A stretch of 64,000 nucleotides of DNA from an uncultured Eubacterium sp. (GCA_910584875.1 CAJUDA010000010.1:43709-107708); one strand, 5' to 3'; shown: positions 50,716 to 60,157, numbered from the stretch's first letter. Numbers and translations: made by a program. The notes: generated by a model from the sequence alone, not told the origin.

Positions 50716-50958
50716 TTATTCATCTTCAAAGATAGTTTCATTCATTTCAGGGAAATCTAATAACTCAGATACTGTCATACCTAAACCGACTGCCAGTTTA
50801 TGGAGTGTTTTCAGTTTGGGATTCTTTGTTTTGCCAGACATGATATTTTCAACAGTAGATTGAGTAATCCCAGATAGACTGGCTAATTTATTTATGGTGA
50901 TATTCCGTTCGGTGCACAATGCTGTCAGCCTTTGAATAACGGCATCAGAATATGTCAT
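50716..50958 (-). CDS. XRE-family helix-turn-helix regulator
   Basis: The 80-residue protein is essentially one Cro/CI-type helix-turn-helix. The first helix is YSDAVIQRLTALCTERNITI, the motif itself is NKLASLSGITQSTVENIMSG, then LKTLHKLAVGLGMTVSELLD and an acidic end. It should bind DNA as a dimer. It diverges from the 135-aa gene, and the 185-bp gap between them carries TATACG repeats that could be its operators. It resembles regulators of small accessory modules and phage-type switches. Confidence 0.9.
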   Translation of the reverse strand: MTYSDAVIQRLTALCTERNITINKLASLSGITQSTVENIMSGKTKNPKLKTLHKLAVGLGMTVSELLDFPEMNETIFEDE

Positions 50959-50992
50959 AAAATTCCCCCCTAACTTTGCACGGATAATAAAA

Positions 50993-51042
50993 GTATACGA
51001 GGTTTTAAAACATTATATTAATGGTATACGGTTGACTATACG
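50993..51042. promoter_or_regulatory. Three TATACG repeats, candidate operator of the XRE regulator
   Basis: TATACG occurs at 50994-50999, 51025-51030 and 51037-51042, the last two 12 bp apart. CGGATAA flanks the set twice (50981, 51041). They lie between the regulator and the divergent gene it could control. Confidence 0.4.
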
Positions 51043-51143
51043 GATAAAATATGATAGATTAACGGTGTGTGGTTATAATGAAAAGCAGGGTGTGTGCGTT
51101 GAGCGTGGGAAGGGATAAAGAAAAATTAGGAGATTAGAATAAT

Positions 51144-51551
51144 ATGAAACCGAAATATATACAATTACCGCCGTTGCCGTTAGACATGCCAGCAGAAGTC
51201 TTAGAAATGATATGGCTTTATGCACAGCTTTCAAGTGAGGAACAGGAGAGGATACGGGACTTTATTCGGAGAAATTTTGAAAATGATCATAAAAATTTTC
51301 ATGATACAGGTTTTTCTAAAGGCTCGCCTGATTTTGATGAGGAAGTGAATACAGATGTGGAAGAATTTATTAATCTTATGAGAAAAATGGTAGGAACACT
51401 GATTGCGCAGTCCTGCGAAATGTCAGCACTTGTGTTTCAAAATTATTGTATAGAGAAGAAATCAATGGAGGAAATATCGGAAGAATTTGATGTAGATGAA
51501 AAATCTATACGGCTCGTGGCGCGGTATTACGAAAAAAATTTGAAATTATAG
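51144..51551 (+). CDS. Small protein with C-terminal helix-turn-helix-like segment, unknown
   Basis: The 135-residue protein belongs to no family I recognise. The N-terminus is Pro/Leu-rich (IQLPPLPLDMPAEVLEMIWL), with a charged helical middle (LSSEEQERIRDFIRRNFEN). The last 30 residues (KSMEEISEEFDVDEKSIRLV) read like a sigma-factor-type or resolvase-type helix-turn-helix. The gene is AT-rich, divergent from the XRE regulator, and may be its partner or target. Confidence 0.6.
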   Translation: MKPKYIQLPPLPLDMPAEVLEMIWLYAQLSSEEQERIRDFIRRNFENDHKNFHDTGFSKGSPDFDEEVNTDVEEFINLMRKMVGTLIAQSCEMSALVFQNYCIEKKSMEEISEEFDVDEKSIRLVARYYEKNLKL

Positions 51552-51649
51552 TAACAGATGCTTGCTAAGGAAGTGTCTCCATCGAATGAAGGATTCTTTC
51601 CACTAGTCAGTCGGAGTATTTCAATCAGGCAATTTTTTTCGTATTTAAC

Positions 51650-51677
51650 TTGTATTACGTAATAAAACATATATAAT
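51650..51677 (+). promoter_or_regulatory. Promoter of the glycine-zipper protein
   Basis: TTGTAT (51650-51655), 16 bp, TATAAT (51672-51677). The transcript start would be about 100 bp before the gene at 51782. Confidence 0.55.
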
Positions 51678-51781
51678 ATAGAATGAAGGTGTTAATAAAG
51701 GTACTGATTGAATGTATATGTCTGGCGATTCGGTATGCAAAGCGAATAATAAAATATTAAAAATTATAAGGAAAGAAATGA

Positions 51782-52576
51782 ATGGAAAAAAAGGAAATTA
51801 TTGAGAATGTATCAAATGTGGCTGGATTAGCGGTAGGAACAGTAGCAGGGACAGGTTTAGGAACTGTAATAGCAGGTCCGGTAGGGGCAGTAGGAGGAGC
51901 ATTAGTTGGTGATGCAATAGAAAAGGTATTTAAATGGGCGGGTGGTGAGTTTAGTAAAAGGATTCTGTCAAAACGGGAAGAAAAACGGATCTCAGATGTA
52001 ATGGTCATGGCAAAAGAAAAAATAGAAAGCAATTTTCAAGAAAAGAAAAAATTAAGACAAGATGATTTTTTTAATGAGTTTGATAATAGAACCACAGCTG
52101 AAGAAGTTTTAGAAGGTACATTGCTTATTGCACAAAAAGAGTATGAAGAAAGAAAAATTAAGTACATTGCAAATTTGTATGCTAATATTGCATTCGATGA
52201 AAGTATCAGTAGAGAAATTGCCGATAGGTTAATTAGATTATCATCTGAATTAACTTATAGACAGCTAATAATTCTGTGTGCGGTAGGCTTTATCCAAATA
52301 AGCGGAGTTCCGCCTAAACAAGATACATATAGTGAAGTCTCCGGTTTAAATAATGTAAGTATTGCTTCAGATATTTTTGATTTATATAGGAAAAGTTTGA
52401 TTTTTTCATCGGATGCAATATTGAATGCAGCTGGAATAAATCCTTCAACACTCTCTCTCGGAGGTTATGGAGCATTATTATACAATTTGATGGAATTACG
52501 AGGAATTTCATTGGTTGATAAGGATTGCATTGATGTTTTGAACTTCTTAGGTGTGTTAAAAAAATCTATGAAGTAA
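51782..52576 (+). CDS. Glycine-zipper membrane-associated protein, unknown
   Basis: The 264-residue protein begins with a short helix, followed by a Gly/Ala/Val segment at about residues 14-45 (GLAVGTVAGTGLGTVIAGP, then GGALVGDAIEKVF) with small residues at regular spacing, as in glycine zippers that enter membranes. A charged helical region (KREEKRISDVMVMAKEKIES) and a globular, Leu/Ile/Ser-rich C-terminal half follow. No enzyme motif is visible. It is strongly AT-rich compared with its surroundings, and an AAGGAAAG site precedes it. Possible roles include a pore-forming effector in defence or competition, but nothing in the sequence proves this. Confidence 0.6.
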   Translation: MEKKEIIENVSNVAGLAVGTVAGTGLGTVIAGPVGAVGGALVGDAIEKVFKWAGGEFSKRILSKREEKRISDVMVMAKEKIESNFQEKKKLRQDDFFNEFDNRTTAEEVLEGTLLIAQKEYEERKIKYIANLYANIAFDESISREIADRLIRLSSELTYRQLIILCAVGFIQISGVPPKQDTYSEVSGLNNVSIASDIFDLYRKSLIFSSDAILNAAGINPSTLSLGGYGALLYNLMELRGISLVDKDCIDVLNFLGVLKKSMK

Positions 52577-52613
52577 CATAATTTTTCTGATAAATGCAAC
52601 AGGAGGAATATCT

Positions 52614-52988
52614 ATGTACAATTCACTATGCGATACAGACTGCAGGAAAGGGCTTGAGGATTGCCATTCATGTGACATGGCATCCTGCGGGATGAAGGCG
52701 CAGCTGATCGAAGAATTTAATTCACTTAATATCGTGGATATGCCAGAGATCACGGACTTGAATGTCCTCCAGGGTGCTTTTATCAATCTTACGTATACTC
52801 TTCCGGGTGGGCAGGAGATAAAAATATGGGATGATGATACGATGTATCTGGGAAACCAGGTGGAACGCAGGGGCAGTGACCGGTGTTATGGGTTAGCGGC
52901 AGATGATGAGTATCTTATGGTCTGTGAGTACGGTGAAGGTGGTGCTAATGCTGAGATCATCGTATTAAAAAAGAGAGACAGATCATAA
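52614..52988 (+). CDS. Cysteine-rich N-terminus small protein, unknown
   Basis: This is a 124-residue protein with five Cys in the first 25 residues (CDTDCRKGLEDCHSCDMASC), possibly a metal- or cluster-binding site. A compact domain with a DDDTMYLGN loop and a beta-rich end (EYLMVCEYGEGGANAEIIVL) follows. No family is recognised. GC content is back to the genome's usual level here, unlike the gene before. GGAGG precedes the start, and a hairpin follows at 53015. Confidence 0.65.
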   Translation: MYNSLCDTDCRKGLEDCHSCDMASCGMKAQLIEEFNSLNIVDMPEITDLNVLQGAFINLTYTLPGGQEIKIWDDDTMYLGNQVERRGSDRCYGLAADDEYLMVCEYGEGGANAEIIVLKKRDRS

Positions 52989-53014
52989 ATGTGCAAAAAT
53001 ATGTTTTAGAGACA

Positions 53015-53050
53015 GGGTCGTTGCACGCTGGAATCAGCGCGAAACGACCC
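53015..53050 (+). terminator. Hairpin behind the Cys-rich gene, no T run
   Basis: GGGTCGTT (53015-53022) and AACGACCC (53043-53050) form an 8-bp stem with a further inner GC stem. No T tract follows, so it may stop transcription poorly or protect the 3' end. Confidence 0.45.
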
Positions 53051-53080
53051 TTGACTTATCACAGGTGAAAGTGTTATTAT
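53051..53080 (+). promoter_or_regulatory. Promoter upstream of the decayed Rpn gene
   Basis: TTGACT (53051-53056), 18 bp, TATTAT (53075-53080). It is followed by an 8-bp inverted repeat GCCTGGCG/CGCCAGGC (53088-53121) in the leader. Confidence 0.5.
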
Positions 53081-53169
53081 AAATACAGCCTGGCGGCAGA
53101 GCTAACATGGTATCGCCAGGCGGGGACAGGAGTAAAGGGATACACAACAGTTAAAAAGGGGAGGGATAT

Positions 53170-53960
53170 ATGATGGGAAAGGATTTACCGAGTAAAAATC
53201 TTTTATATTGCACAGATGTATTTGCGGATATAAGCAATGTAAATCTTTTTGAAGGCGAAGAATTGCTGCATCCAGAGGAACTGGAACAGATGCCAACTGA
53301 GGTCACTTATAAAGACAATTATGGGATGATACATCATCATTATCTGGATACACGGATGAAGGCAAAAGATTATCAGACCGATATTGCTATTTTCTGTGTA
53401 GAAAACCAGAGCGGGATAAGTAATATCATGCCAGTGAGGGATATGGGGTATTTGTATTCCAATTACAACGAACAGATTAGAAACTGGCAGGGCAGGATAA
53501 GAAAACAAGGCAGAGATATAAATCGGATTTCCGGCATATTGTAGATTACCTTGCCTGTGCAGGTGACAGAGAAGAGTGTCAGAAATATATTAAAGATAAA
53601 ACCCGTAAAATCATTCATCCAGAGGAATATCTGGATATGATGGCGGCATTTAGCAGTGATACGAGATTTTTGCAAATAAAAGAAATGGTGTTAAAAGAAG
53701 AAAAAGGAGGGAGTGTGACAATGTACAGCATAGCAGAGGAATTAGAAAATGTTGGAAAAAGAAAAGGGATGGAAGAAGGAATAAAAGAAGGAAAAGAAGA
53801 GGGTAAAAGGAAGATTATCTGTCATATGCTTGAACATAAAAAAAGTCCGGAAGATGTCAGTGAGTTAACAGGAGAGCCGGTGGAATATGTGTACCGTATC
53901 CAGAAAGAATACCTGGAAATGGTCAGGGAAGATAAAAATTATGATACAAAGAAGGATTAA
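53170..53960 (+). pseudogene. Rpn/PD-(D/E)XK nuclease family transposase remnant, frameshifted and internally deleted
   Basis: The first part (53170-53544) matches the N-terminus of Rpn-family recombination-promoting nuclease/transposase proteins: VFADISNVNLFEGEELLHPEEL, then QTDIAIFCVENQSGIS and MPVRDMGYLYSNYNEQIR. After that the proper continuation (QDKKTRQRYKSDFRHIVDYL) is in the next frame, so about one base is missing near 53480. The family's middle, about 80 residues with a VVTAVLYWG-like block, is absent. The tail (ELENVGKRKGMEEGIKEGK) with its repeated EG/KEG ends intact at 53960. A decayed copy of a common gut mobile gene. Confidence 0.75.
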
Positions 53961-54087
53961 GATGGAAATTCAACAGCAAGACAAAGAAAAAAGATACAAA
54001 AATGAATAAAACAGGATACAAATATGAAAAAAATCTCCTTTATGATTCTGGTATGACAATACGGAATGGACAAAGGGGGATTTTTTT

Positions 54088-55575
54088 ATGGAATATGTTT
54101 CAGGAAATGATTCGATCCCAGAACCATATGGCAGGGAAAAAACGGCAGAGAAGGGATTCCGACTGCGCGGCATTCTTCTTTTGTCTGCCGTGACAGGTGT
54201 ATTTCTTCTCATTCTTTTCTATACCATTATGGCGATGGGGTATCGGGGGACCTATTTTCCCAAGACGATGGTAAATGGAATGGATGCATCCGGGATGAGT
54301 CCGGAAGAGCTGGCGCAGGCAATTATCAAAAAATCGGATCAATATTACCTGGCGCTGATCGAGAGAGATGGTAAACAGGAAAAAATCGATGGTGGTAAAA
54401 TTGATCTCCGGGTGGAGGTAAGGGCAGAAAATCTTGCGAAGATCCTCGAGAAACAGGATACCGCGTTATGGATCTTTCGGGCAGGGAAAAGAAAGGAATA
54501 TCAGGCAGAGATTTCTGTTCATTATGATGAAACACTGCTGCAGAAGGCGATCAAAGAACTGACCTGTATGGATGCCAGTCAGATGAAAGCTCCGGTCAGC
54601 GCCCGTACGGAATATGCCAAAGATTCCGGATACAGGATCATCCCTGAGATCATGGGAAATCAGGTAAAGAAAAAAAGACTGGGACAGGAGATCAGGAAAG
54701 CACTGGCTCTGCTGCAGGATACCGTGAAGCTGGAAGAAAAGTCGTGTTATGAAATGCCGGAAGTCCGGGAGTCCGATGAAAGACTGAAAGAAAAAGTCCG
54801 GGTGTTAAATCAATATTTAGATATGACAGTGACTTACCGGTTCGGAGACAGGAAAGAAGTTCTGGATGGCGCAGAAATCAGCAGATGGCTCCGGTTCGGG
54901 CGGGATGGAAAAATCAGTGCCAATTTAAAACAGATACAGCAGTATGTCAAAGGGCTGGCGGACACTTATGATACAGCGTATAAGAGCCGGAACTTTAAAA
55001 CTTCATATGGTCCTGTCGTGCGTATCCACCAGGGAGATTACGGGTTTCAGATCGATCAGAAGAAGGAGACAGAGGCACTGGAGAAAATCGTGCTTTCCGG
55101 CAGGAGCCGGGCGAGGGAACCCGTTTATATCCAGCGGGCGGCGAGCCGGGGAGCGGCTGACTATGGAGACACATATGTGGAGATTAATCTTGAGACACAG
55201 CATCTTTTCCTGTATAAAGATGGCAGAAGGATTCTCGATACGGATTTTGTGTCAGGGAATCTGTCAAAAGGTTATGGTACTCCCTGTGGGATTTATGGTA
55301 TCACTTACAAACAGAGGAATGCGGTCCTAAAGGGTGCGGATTACCGCTCAAAAGTATCATACTGGATGCCGTTTAACCGGGGGATCGGTCTCCATGACGC
55401 ATCGTGGCGCACGAAATTCGGCGGTGATATCTATAGGCACAGCGGCTCACATGGATGTATCAATCTTCCGCCGGAAAAGGCGAAAGAAATATTCAGGGCG
55501 ATTCAGAAGGGAACGCCGGTGATCTGCTATGCTATGAAAGTGACAAAGAAACAGAAGAAAAAAGCGATATCCTGA
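54088..55575 (+). CDS. Membrane-anchored L,D-transpeptidase with peptidoglycan-binding domains
   Basis: This is a 495-residue protein with a short basic N-terminus, one membrane helix (about residues 28-50) and an extracytoplasmic body. Residues ~60-330 contain two PG_binding_4-like repeats (MVNGMDASGMSPEELAQAI is typical of their start). The YkuD domain closes it: VEINLETQHLFLYKDGRRI, then a catalytic SHGCINLPPEKAKEIF with Cys457. It forms 3-3 peptidoglycan cross-links or anchors proteins. AAGGGGG precedes the start. Compared with the secreted enzyme at 37894, this one stays in the membrane. Confidence 0.92.
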   Translation: MEYVSGNDSIPEPYGREKTAEKGFRLRGILLLSAVTGVFLLILFYTIMAMGYRGTYFPKTMVNGMDASGMSPEELAQAIIKKSDQYYLALIERDGKQEKIDGGKIDLRVEVRAENLAKILEKQDTALWIFRAGKRKEYQAEISVHYDETLLQKAIKELTCMDASQMKAPVSARTEYAKDSGYRIIPEIMGNQVKKKRLGQEIRKALALLQDTVKLEEKSCYEMPEVRESDERLKEKVRVLNQYLDMTVTYRFGDRKEVLDGAEISRWLRFGRDGKISANLKQIQQYVKGLADTYDTAYKSRNFKTSYGPVVRIHQGDYGFQIDQKKETEALEKIVLSGRSRAREPVYIQRAASRGAADYGDTYVEINLETQHLFLYKDGRRILDTDFVSGNLSKGYGTPCGIYGITYKQRNAVLKGADYRSKVSYWMPFNRGIGLHDASWRTKFGGDIYRHSGSHGCINLPPEKAKEIFRAIQKGTPVICYAMKVTKKQKKKAIS

Positions 55576-55645
55576 TACCGGGCGGGCGAAGAACACTCAT
55601 CGCTGCCGATTTGAACCCGCCGTTGAGCTAGGCTTTTATATATTC

Positions 55646-55674
55646 TTGCACTCCGCCGCTCGTTGCGGTATAAT
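55646..55674 (+). promoter_or_regulatory. Promoter of tex
   Basis: TTGCAC (55646-55651), 17 bp, TATAAT (55669-55674). The start codon of tex is 59 bp downstream. Confidence 0.7.
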
Positions 55675-55732
55675 GTTTGCCAGTACAGCAGTCAATGTGC
55701 CGTACCAGCATACAGGAAGGGTAAAAGAAGAT

Positions 55733-57874
55733 ATGGATATTTGTAAGAAAATAGCAGAGGAACTGAAAATCAAAGTATGGCAGGTGGAGGCAGTGGTCAG
55801 CCTGATCGACGAGGGAAATACAATCCCTTTTATTGCCCGGTACCGGAAAGAGCAGCATGGTACGCTGAATGACGAGCAGCTGCGTAATCTGGATGAACGG
55901 CTGACCTATCTGCGCAATCTGGAAGAGCGCAAGGAGACCGTACTCTCAAGCATAGAAGAACAGGGGAAACTGACAGATGGGCTGAAGGCGCAGATTCTTG
56001 CGGCACAGACACAGGTTGAACTGGAGGATCTGTACCGTCCCTATCGCCCGAAACGGCGTACCAGGGCGACGATCGCGAAAGAAAAAGGGCTTGAGGGACT
56101 GGCAGATCTCATTCTTCTGCAGATGACAGACAAGACACTCGAAGAAGAAGCGGAGCCATACATAGAAGAAGAAAAAGGCGTGGCAGATGCGCAGGAAGCC
56201 ATACAGGGAGCCATGGACATTATCGCAGAGTCCATTGCGGATGAGGCAGATTACCGTATGGCGATCCGTAAGAGAACAGCGGATCAGGGAATGCTTGTAT
56301 CTACGGCGAAGAATCCGGAAGAGAAAACCGTATATGAAAATTATTATGAATTCGAGAGCCGTATTTCCAGACTTTCCGGGTATCAGGTTCTTGCCATCAA
56401 CCGGGGAGAGAAAGAGAAGGTCCTCACTGTGAAAATCGAGGCGCCAGAAGAAGAAATCCTTCGTTATCTGAACAAAAAAGTGATCACCAGAGGTGAGGGA
56501 GAGATCAGGGATTGTCTGGAAAAAACGATAGAAGACAGTTATACACGTCTTATCGCACCGTCCATTGAGCGGGAGATCCGCAATGAACTGACAGAGCGAG
56601 CTGAGGATGGAGCGATCCGTGTCTTTGGCAAAAATCTGGAGCAGCTACTGATGCAGCCGCCGATCGCCGGCAGAGTGGTACTTGGCTGGGATCCAGCGTT
56701 TCGCACCGGCTGTAAACTGGCGGTAGTGGATGAGACCGGCAAAGTGCTGGATACCATTGTTGTGTATCCTACCGAACCGCAGAATAAAGTGGCAGAGACG
56801 AAGCGTATTGTAAAAGGACTGATCGACAAGTATAACATTACGCTGATTTCCGTGGGAAACGGAACCGCTTCCCGGGAATCCGAGCAGGTCATCGTCGATA
56901 TGCTGAAAGAGATCAATAAACCGGTACAGTATATCATAACCAATGAGGCAGGGGCGTCCGTGTATTCTGCCAGCAAGCTTGCGACCGAAGAGTTTCCACA
57001 GTTTGATGTGGGACAGAGAAGTGCGGTATCCATCGCAAGACGTCTCCAGGATCCGCTGGCAGAGCTGGTGAAGATCGATCCCAAAAGTATCGGAGTGGGA
57101 CAGTACCAGCATGACATGAACCAGAAAAAACTCAGTGAGGCGCTGGGAAATGTAGTGGAGGACTGTGTAAACAATGTGGGAGTGGATCTCAATACGGCGT
57201 CTGCTTCCCTGCTGGAGTATGTATCAGGGATCTCCAGACCGATCGCGAAAAATATTGTCACATACAGAGAGGAAAACGGTCGTTTTCAGAGCCGCCGGGA
57301 GCTTCTGAAAGTGGCGAAGCTGGGACCGAAGGCATACGAGCAGTGTGCCGGATTTATGAGGATCACGGAGGGGAAAAATCCGCTGGACGCCACCAGTGTG
57401 CATCCTGAGTCATATGAGGCGGCGGAGAAACTCCTCGGTCTGCTAGGCTATCAGCCGGAAGACATCAGGAAGGGACTGACCGGATTGTCGCTGGTTACAA
57501 AAGACCGGAAAAAACTGACGGAGCAGCTCGGTATCGGTGCGGCGACGCTGGATGATATGATCAAAGAACTGGAAAAACCAGGACGGGATCCCCGGGACGA
57601 GATGCCAAAACCGATCCTCCGCACCGATGTGATGGAGATGAAAGATCTGCAGGAGGGAATGATCCTCAAGGGGACGGTCCGCAATGTTATCGACTTTGGC
57701 GCTTTCGTGGATATCGGTGTGCATCAGGATGGTCTGGTGCATATATCCAAGCTGACTGATAAAAAATTTGTCAGACATCCTCTCGACGTCGTCAGCGTCG
57801 GAGATGTCGTAGAAGTAAAAGTGCTGGGCGTAGATCTGCAGAAAAAGCGCATACAGCTGTCTATGATCCTGTAA
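55733..57874 (+). CDS. tex: Tex-family RNA-binding transcription accessory protein
   Basis: The product is 713 residues from ATG 55733; the longer frame from 55646 would include the promoter. It has the N-terminal Tex domain (FIARYRKEQHGTLNDEQL), the YqgF/RNase H-like domain (VVLGWDPAFRTGCKLAVVDE), helix-hairpin-helix segments (NNVGVDLNTASASLLEYVSG) and the C-terminal S1 domain (GMILKGTVRNVIDFGAFVDIG). Tex binds RNA and affects transcription and toxin expression in some pathogens; its precise role in Firmicutes is not settled. Single gene, convergent with the large membrane protein gene and sharing its terminator. Confidence 0.96.
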   Translation: MDICKKIAEELKIKVWQVEAVVSLIDEGNTIPFIARYRKEQHGTLNDEQLRNLDERLTYLRNLEERKETVLSSIEEQGKLTDGLKAQILAAQTQVELEDLYRPYRPKRRTRATIAKEKGLEGLADLILLQMTDKTLEEEAEPYIEEEKGVADAQEAIQGAMDIIAESIADEADYRMAIRKRTADQGMLVSTAKNPEEKTVYENYYEFESRISRLSGYQVLAINRGEKEKVLTVKIEAPEEEILRYLNKKVITRGEGEIRDCLEKTIEDSYTRLIAPSIEREIRNELTERAEDGAIRVFGKNLEQLLMQPPIAGRVVLGWDPAFRTGCKLAVVDETGKVLDTIVVYPTEPQNKVAETKRIVKGLIDKYNITLISVGNGTASRESEQVIVDMLKEINKPVQYIITNEAGASVYSASKLATEEFPQFDVGQRSAVSIARRLQDPLAELVKIDPKSIGVGQYQHDMNQKKLSEALGNVVEDCVNNVGVDLNTASASLLEYVSGISRPIAKNIVTYREENGRFQSRRELLKVAKLGPKAYEQCAGFMRITEGKNPLDATSVHPESYEAAEKLLGLLGYQPEDIRKGLTGLSLVTKDRKKLTEQLGIGAATLDDMIKELEKPGRDPRDEMPKPILRTDVMEMKDLQEGMILKGTVRNVIDFGAFVDIGVHQDGLVHISKLTDKKFVRHPLDVVSVGDVVEVKVLGVDLQKKRIQLSMIL

Positions 57875-57890
57875 GATCCGGCTGACAGAA

Positions 57891-57946
57891 CAAAAACGGA
57901 GCTGTGGTATGGCGGTCAGACTGCCAGTACCACGACTCCGTTTTTG
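57891..57946. terminator. Bidirectional terminator between tex and the GT-C-like gene
   Basis: CAAAAACGGAG (57891-57901) and CTCCGTTTTTG (57936-57946) pair over 11 bp, with an inner GTGGTA/TACCAC stem. The T tract on either strand is formed by the arm itself (TTTTTG). The TGA of the minus-strand gene (57916-57918) lies within the hairpin. Confidence 0.8.
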
Positions 57947-60036
57947 TCATACACCACATCATACAAAGACAGTAAGGCGTCATAATCCGGGATGGAATAG
58001 GAACTCAGTTCCTGGGAACCAATGACGATATAAGATACCTTATATGTCTTTAAGAGTTCACTGCGCCGCAAAGGATCTTCGTACATAACTTTGATATCGG
58101 CTTCCCGCTGTGCATAATCTACTCCATGATAGTAGAGAAATGTACCGGATCCGCAGACGATATTGCGCCCGGTCAGAGAAGAAACGGCGTTGTTGTGGTT
58201 TGGCGCCGTGAGAAAGATATCATCCGGTTCCGTGCTGGTATCTACCCACCTGGCGAGGGCGGTGTAAGAGGCGTCGTAAAGTTCATAATCCGATACATAT
58301 TCGCGGCCCATGGTGAGGACGGCGGAGAAGACGGCGAGGGCGGTCACTGTGGAAACGGTAATGGTACGCATCTGTCGTGGATTCTCGCGGATCATGGAAG
58401 GTACCGTGTCCCAGATGAAATCGGCGATGGCAATGCAGAAAAACAGATAGGAAACGAGCAGCAGTTTATTGTTGTCATAGGGGTTTGGCTGGAAGAGGAT
58501 AAACTCGGAAAGCAGCCAGAGGAGACAGGCCGGCAGGACCAGCCGGATCTGCTTTCTGGTACCGAGAAACAGCATAAGGATGGCAAGGACAAAAAGGACC
58601 CCCAGATTTTTCAGATAAAACCAGATATAACCGTCTGTATCATTTGCCCAGTTAAAGCCGCCGCGGACGAACTGTTCCCCCTGTGCCTGCCGGAACGTGA
58701 ACCCTGCTAACTGTGGCAGTGCCAGGACGAGGACGATGCCGAGGAATATTCCCCAGGTCAGTGCGGTCTTACGGGAATATCCTTTGACCAGATAATAGAT
58801 GAATATTCCTGCGAAACAGCCCAGGATAAAGAGACCCATCGCCAGAAGCGTACTGGCAGGCAGCGGGGTATCGGACTGCTGTTTCATACGGATCAGCGAC
58901 ATCGGGAGCAAAAAGGCAAGGACTGCCAAGAAGCGGCAGGCAAGAGGCAGGCGTTTTGTCTCTTCTGCGTGACAGGCGTCATAGAGATCCTGTACAAGGA
59001 AGCCTGCGCACAGGACGCCCAGTGCCAGGAACGAATGGGTATGGATCAGGACAAGACCGCCGGCCGGTATGGCGGCGGCGATAAAATACGACGTTCTTTT
59101 TTCCTGCCGTGCCCGCGAAAGCAGCGCCAGCAGTGGAAATAAAACCGCCCATCCAAACAGAGTGGCGCGCTGGGGGATCAGCATATCACAGAGGATATTG
59201 TGCCACTGGATATTGGAGGAGACATAGTTAGTCGGAGTCTCATAAAAAGCGGAAAAGATCCGGGTGAAATTTTCACTGGCGAACCCCTTATTGATAAAAT
59301 AATAGAACCCCAGCCCTCCGTTAAAGAAGAAAAGGACAAAGGCAAGAAAGCTTTTCTGGCGGCATGCCTGTCCCATAGTCTGCAGCGTATATTTTGCCGT
59401 ACAGTACATACCGCAGAATACCTGAAGCAGGGCAAAATACATCGGCACCAGATATGCGGTACGGAGTGAGGCGCCAAAGAGATACAGGCTTGAGGAGATA
59501 CTGTCAGATAAAAACGGATACGCAAGGGGCGTTCCCGGCAGGATCGAATAATCCGGCGGGAAGGTCTGCTGTCTGGCGATACTTGTGATAAATCCAAGGT
59601 GCATATTCATATCGCCGTAGGTACTCTGACCGCTGTGCAGGGCGCCGCCTGCATAGGAAATGGTGTGGTGGTTCAGTGTGATGACGAGAAACACAAACAG
59701 CGGGATCAGGAGAAACAGTACCGGATCATTCCGAAACAGGTCAGCCGCTCCCGGCAGGGAAATGTGGATTTTCCTGCGTCCCCGGTACAGGACAAAAAAG
59801 ACAAAAAGGACCATGGTAAACAGGGCATACAGATGTGCCTGTATCGTGAAACCGAAAAAGAAGGCATACAGGACAGGAAGCCATTGCAGGCAGAAGCTGC
59901 CGGCAACGCTGCCCATAAGAAGGGAAAACCCTGTTTTTTCCCTGTGGAATACGACAAGGGACAGTAGGATGCCAAGGATCTGATAAGCCAGAAAATAACC
60001 AGTTCCGGCAAGGCTGCCGGTGAAGGAACCATACAT
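57916..60036 (-). CDS. Large polytopic membrane protein, GT-C-like architecture
   Basis: The product is 706 residues from ATG 60036 (GAGGAG about ten bases upstream; the more distant ATG at 60054 is less likely). The first ~560 residues form about 14 hydrophobic helices with short loops. A soluble domain of ~130 residues follows (ALARWVDTSTEPDDIFLTAP, then GRNIVCGSGTFLYYHGVDY). This layout is that of GT-C-type mannosyl/oligosaccharyl transferases that use a lipid-linked sugar; a loop with acidic/His residues after helix 3 (LHSGQSTYGDMNMHLGF) could hold the catalytic Asp. The specific family is not recognised with certainty. Probably acts in surface polysaccharide or lipid glycosylation. Confidence 0.65.
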   Translation of the reverse strand: MYGSFTGSLAGTGYFLAYQILGILLSLVVFHREKTGFSLLMGSVAGSFCLQWLPVLYAFFFGFTIQAHLYALFTMVLFVFFVLYRGRRKIHISLPGAADLFRNDPVLFLLIPLFVFLVITLNHHTISYAGGALHSGQSTYGDMNMHLGFITSIARQQTFPPDYSILPGTPLAYPFLSDSISSSLYLFGASLRTAYLVPMYFALLQVFCGMYCTAKYTLQTMGQACRQKSFLAFVLFFFNGGLGFYYFINKGFASENFTRIFSAFYETPTNYVSSNIQWHNILCDMLIPQRATLFGWAVLFPLLALLSRARQEKRTSYFIAAAIPAGGLVLIHTHSFLALGVLCAGFLVQDLYDACHAEETKRLPLACRFLAVLAFLLPMSLIRMKQQSDTPLPASTLLAMGLFILGCFAGIFIYYLVKGYSRKTALTWGIFLGIVLVLALPQLAGFTFRQAQGEQFVRGGFNWANDTDGYIWFYLKNLGVLFVLAILMLFLGTRKQIRLVLPACLLWLLSEFILFQPNPYDNNKLLLVSYLFFCIAIADFIWDTVPSMIRENPRQMRTITVSTVTALAVFSAVLTMGREYVSDYELYDASYTALARWVDTSTEPDDIFLTAPNHNNAVSSLTGRNIVCGSGTFLYYHGVDYAQREADIKVMYEDPLRRSELLKTYKVSYIVIGSQELSSYSIPDYDALLSLYDVVYDKNGVVVLAV

Positions 60037-60088
60037 GTTGGACACACTCCTCAAACATTTTTTTCCATTTTATAAGAAATCATCAGGC

Positions 60089-60117
60089 TTGTCAACGCGG
60101 ACAGCATTTGTTATACT
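60089..60117 (+). promoter_or_regulatory. Promoter of the YcxB-tsaE-tsaB unit
   Basis: TTGTCA (60089-60094), 17 bp, TATACT (60112-60117), 41 bp before the ATG at 60158. Confidence 0.65.
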
Positions 60118-60157
60118 GATAAAAAAATGTCACAGAGACAAGGAGAGATACGTAACG

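Noticed and set aside
55580..55640. tRNA-like words on the minus strand (GGGTTCAAATC, TAGCTCAACGG) before tex
   Set aside because: The two tRNA-like words are in the wrong order and spacing, and no acceptor stem or anticodon arm can be formed. I see no tRNA gene; chance similarity or a decayed fragment.
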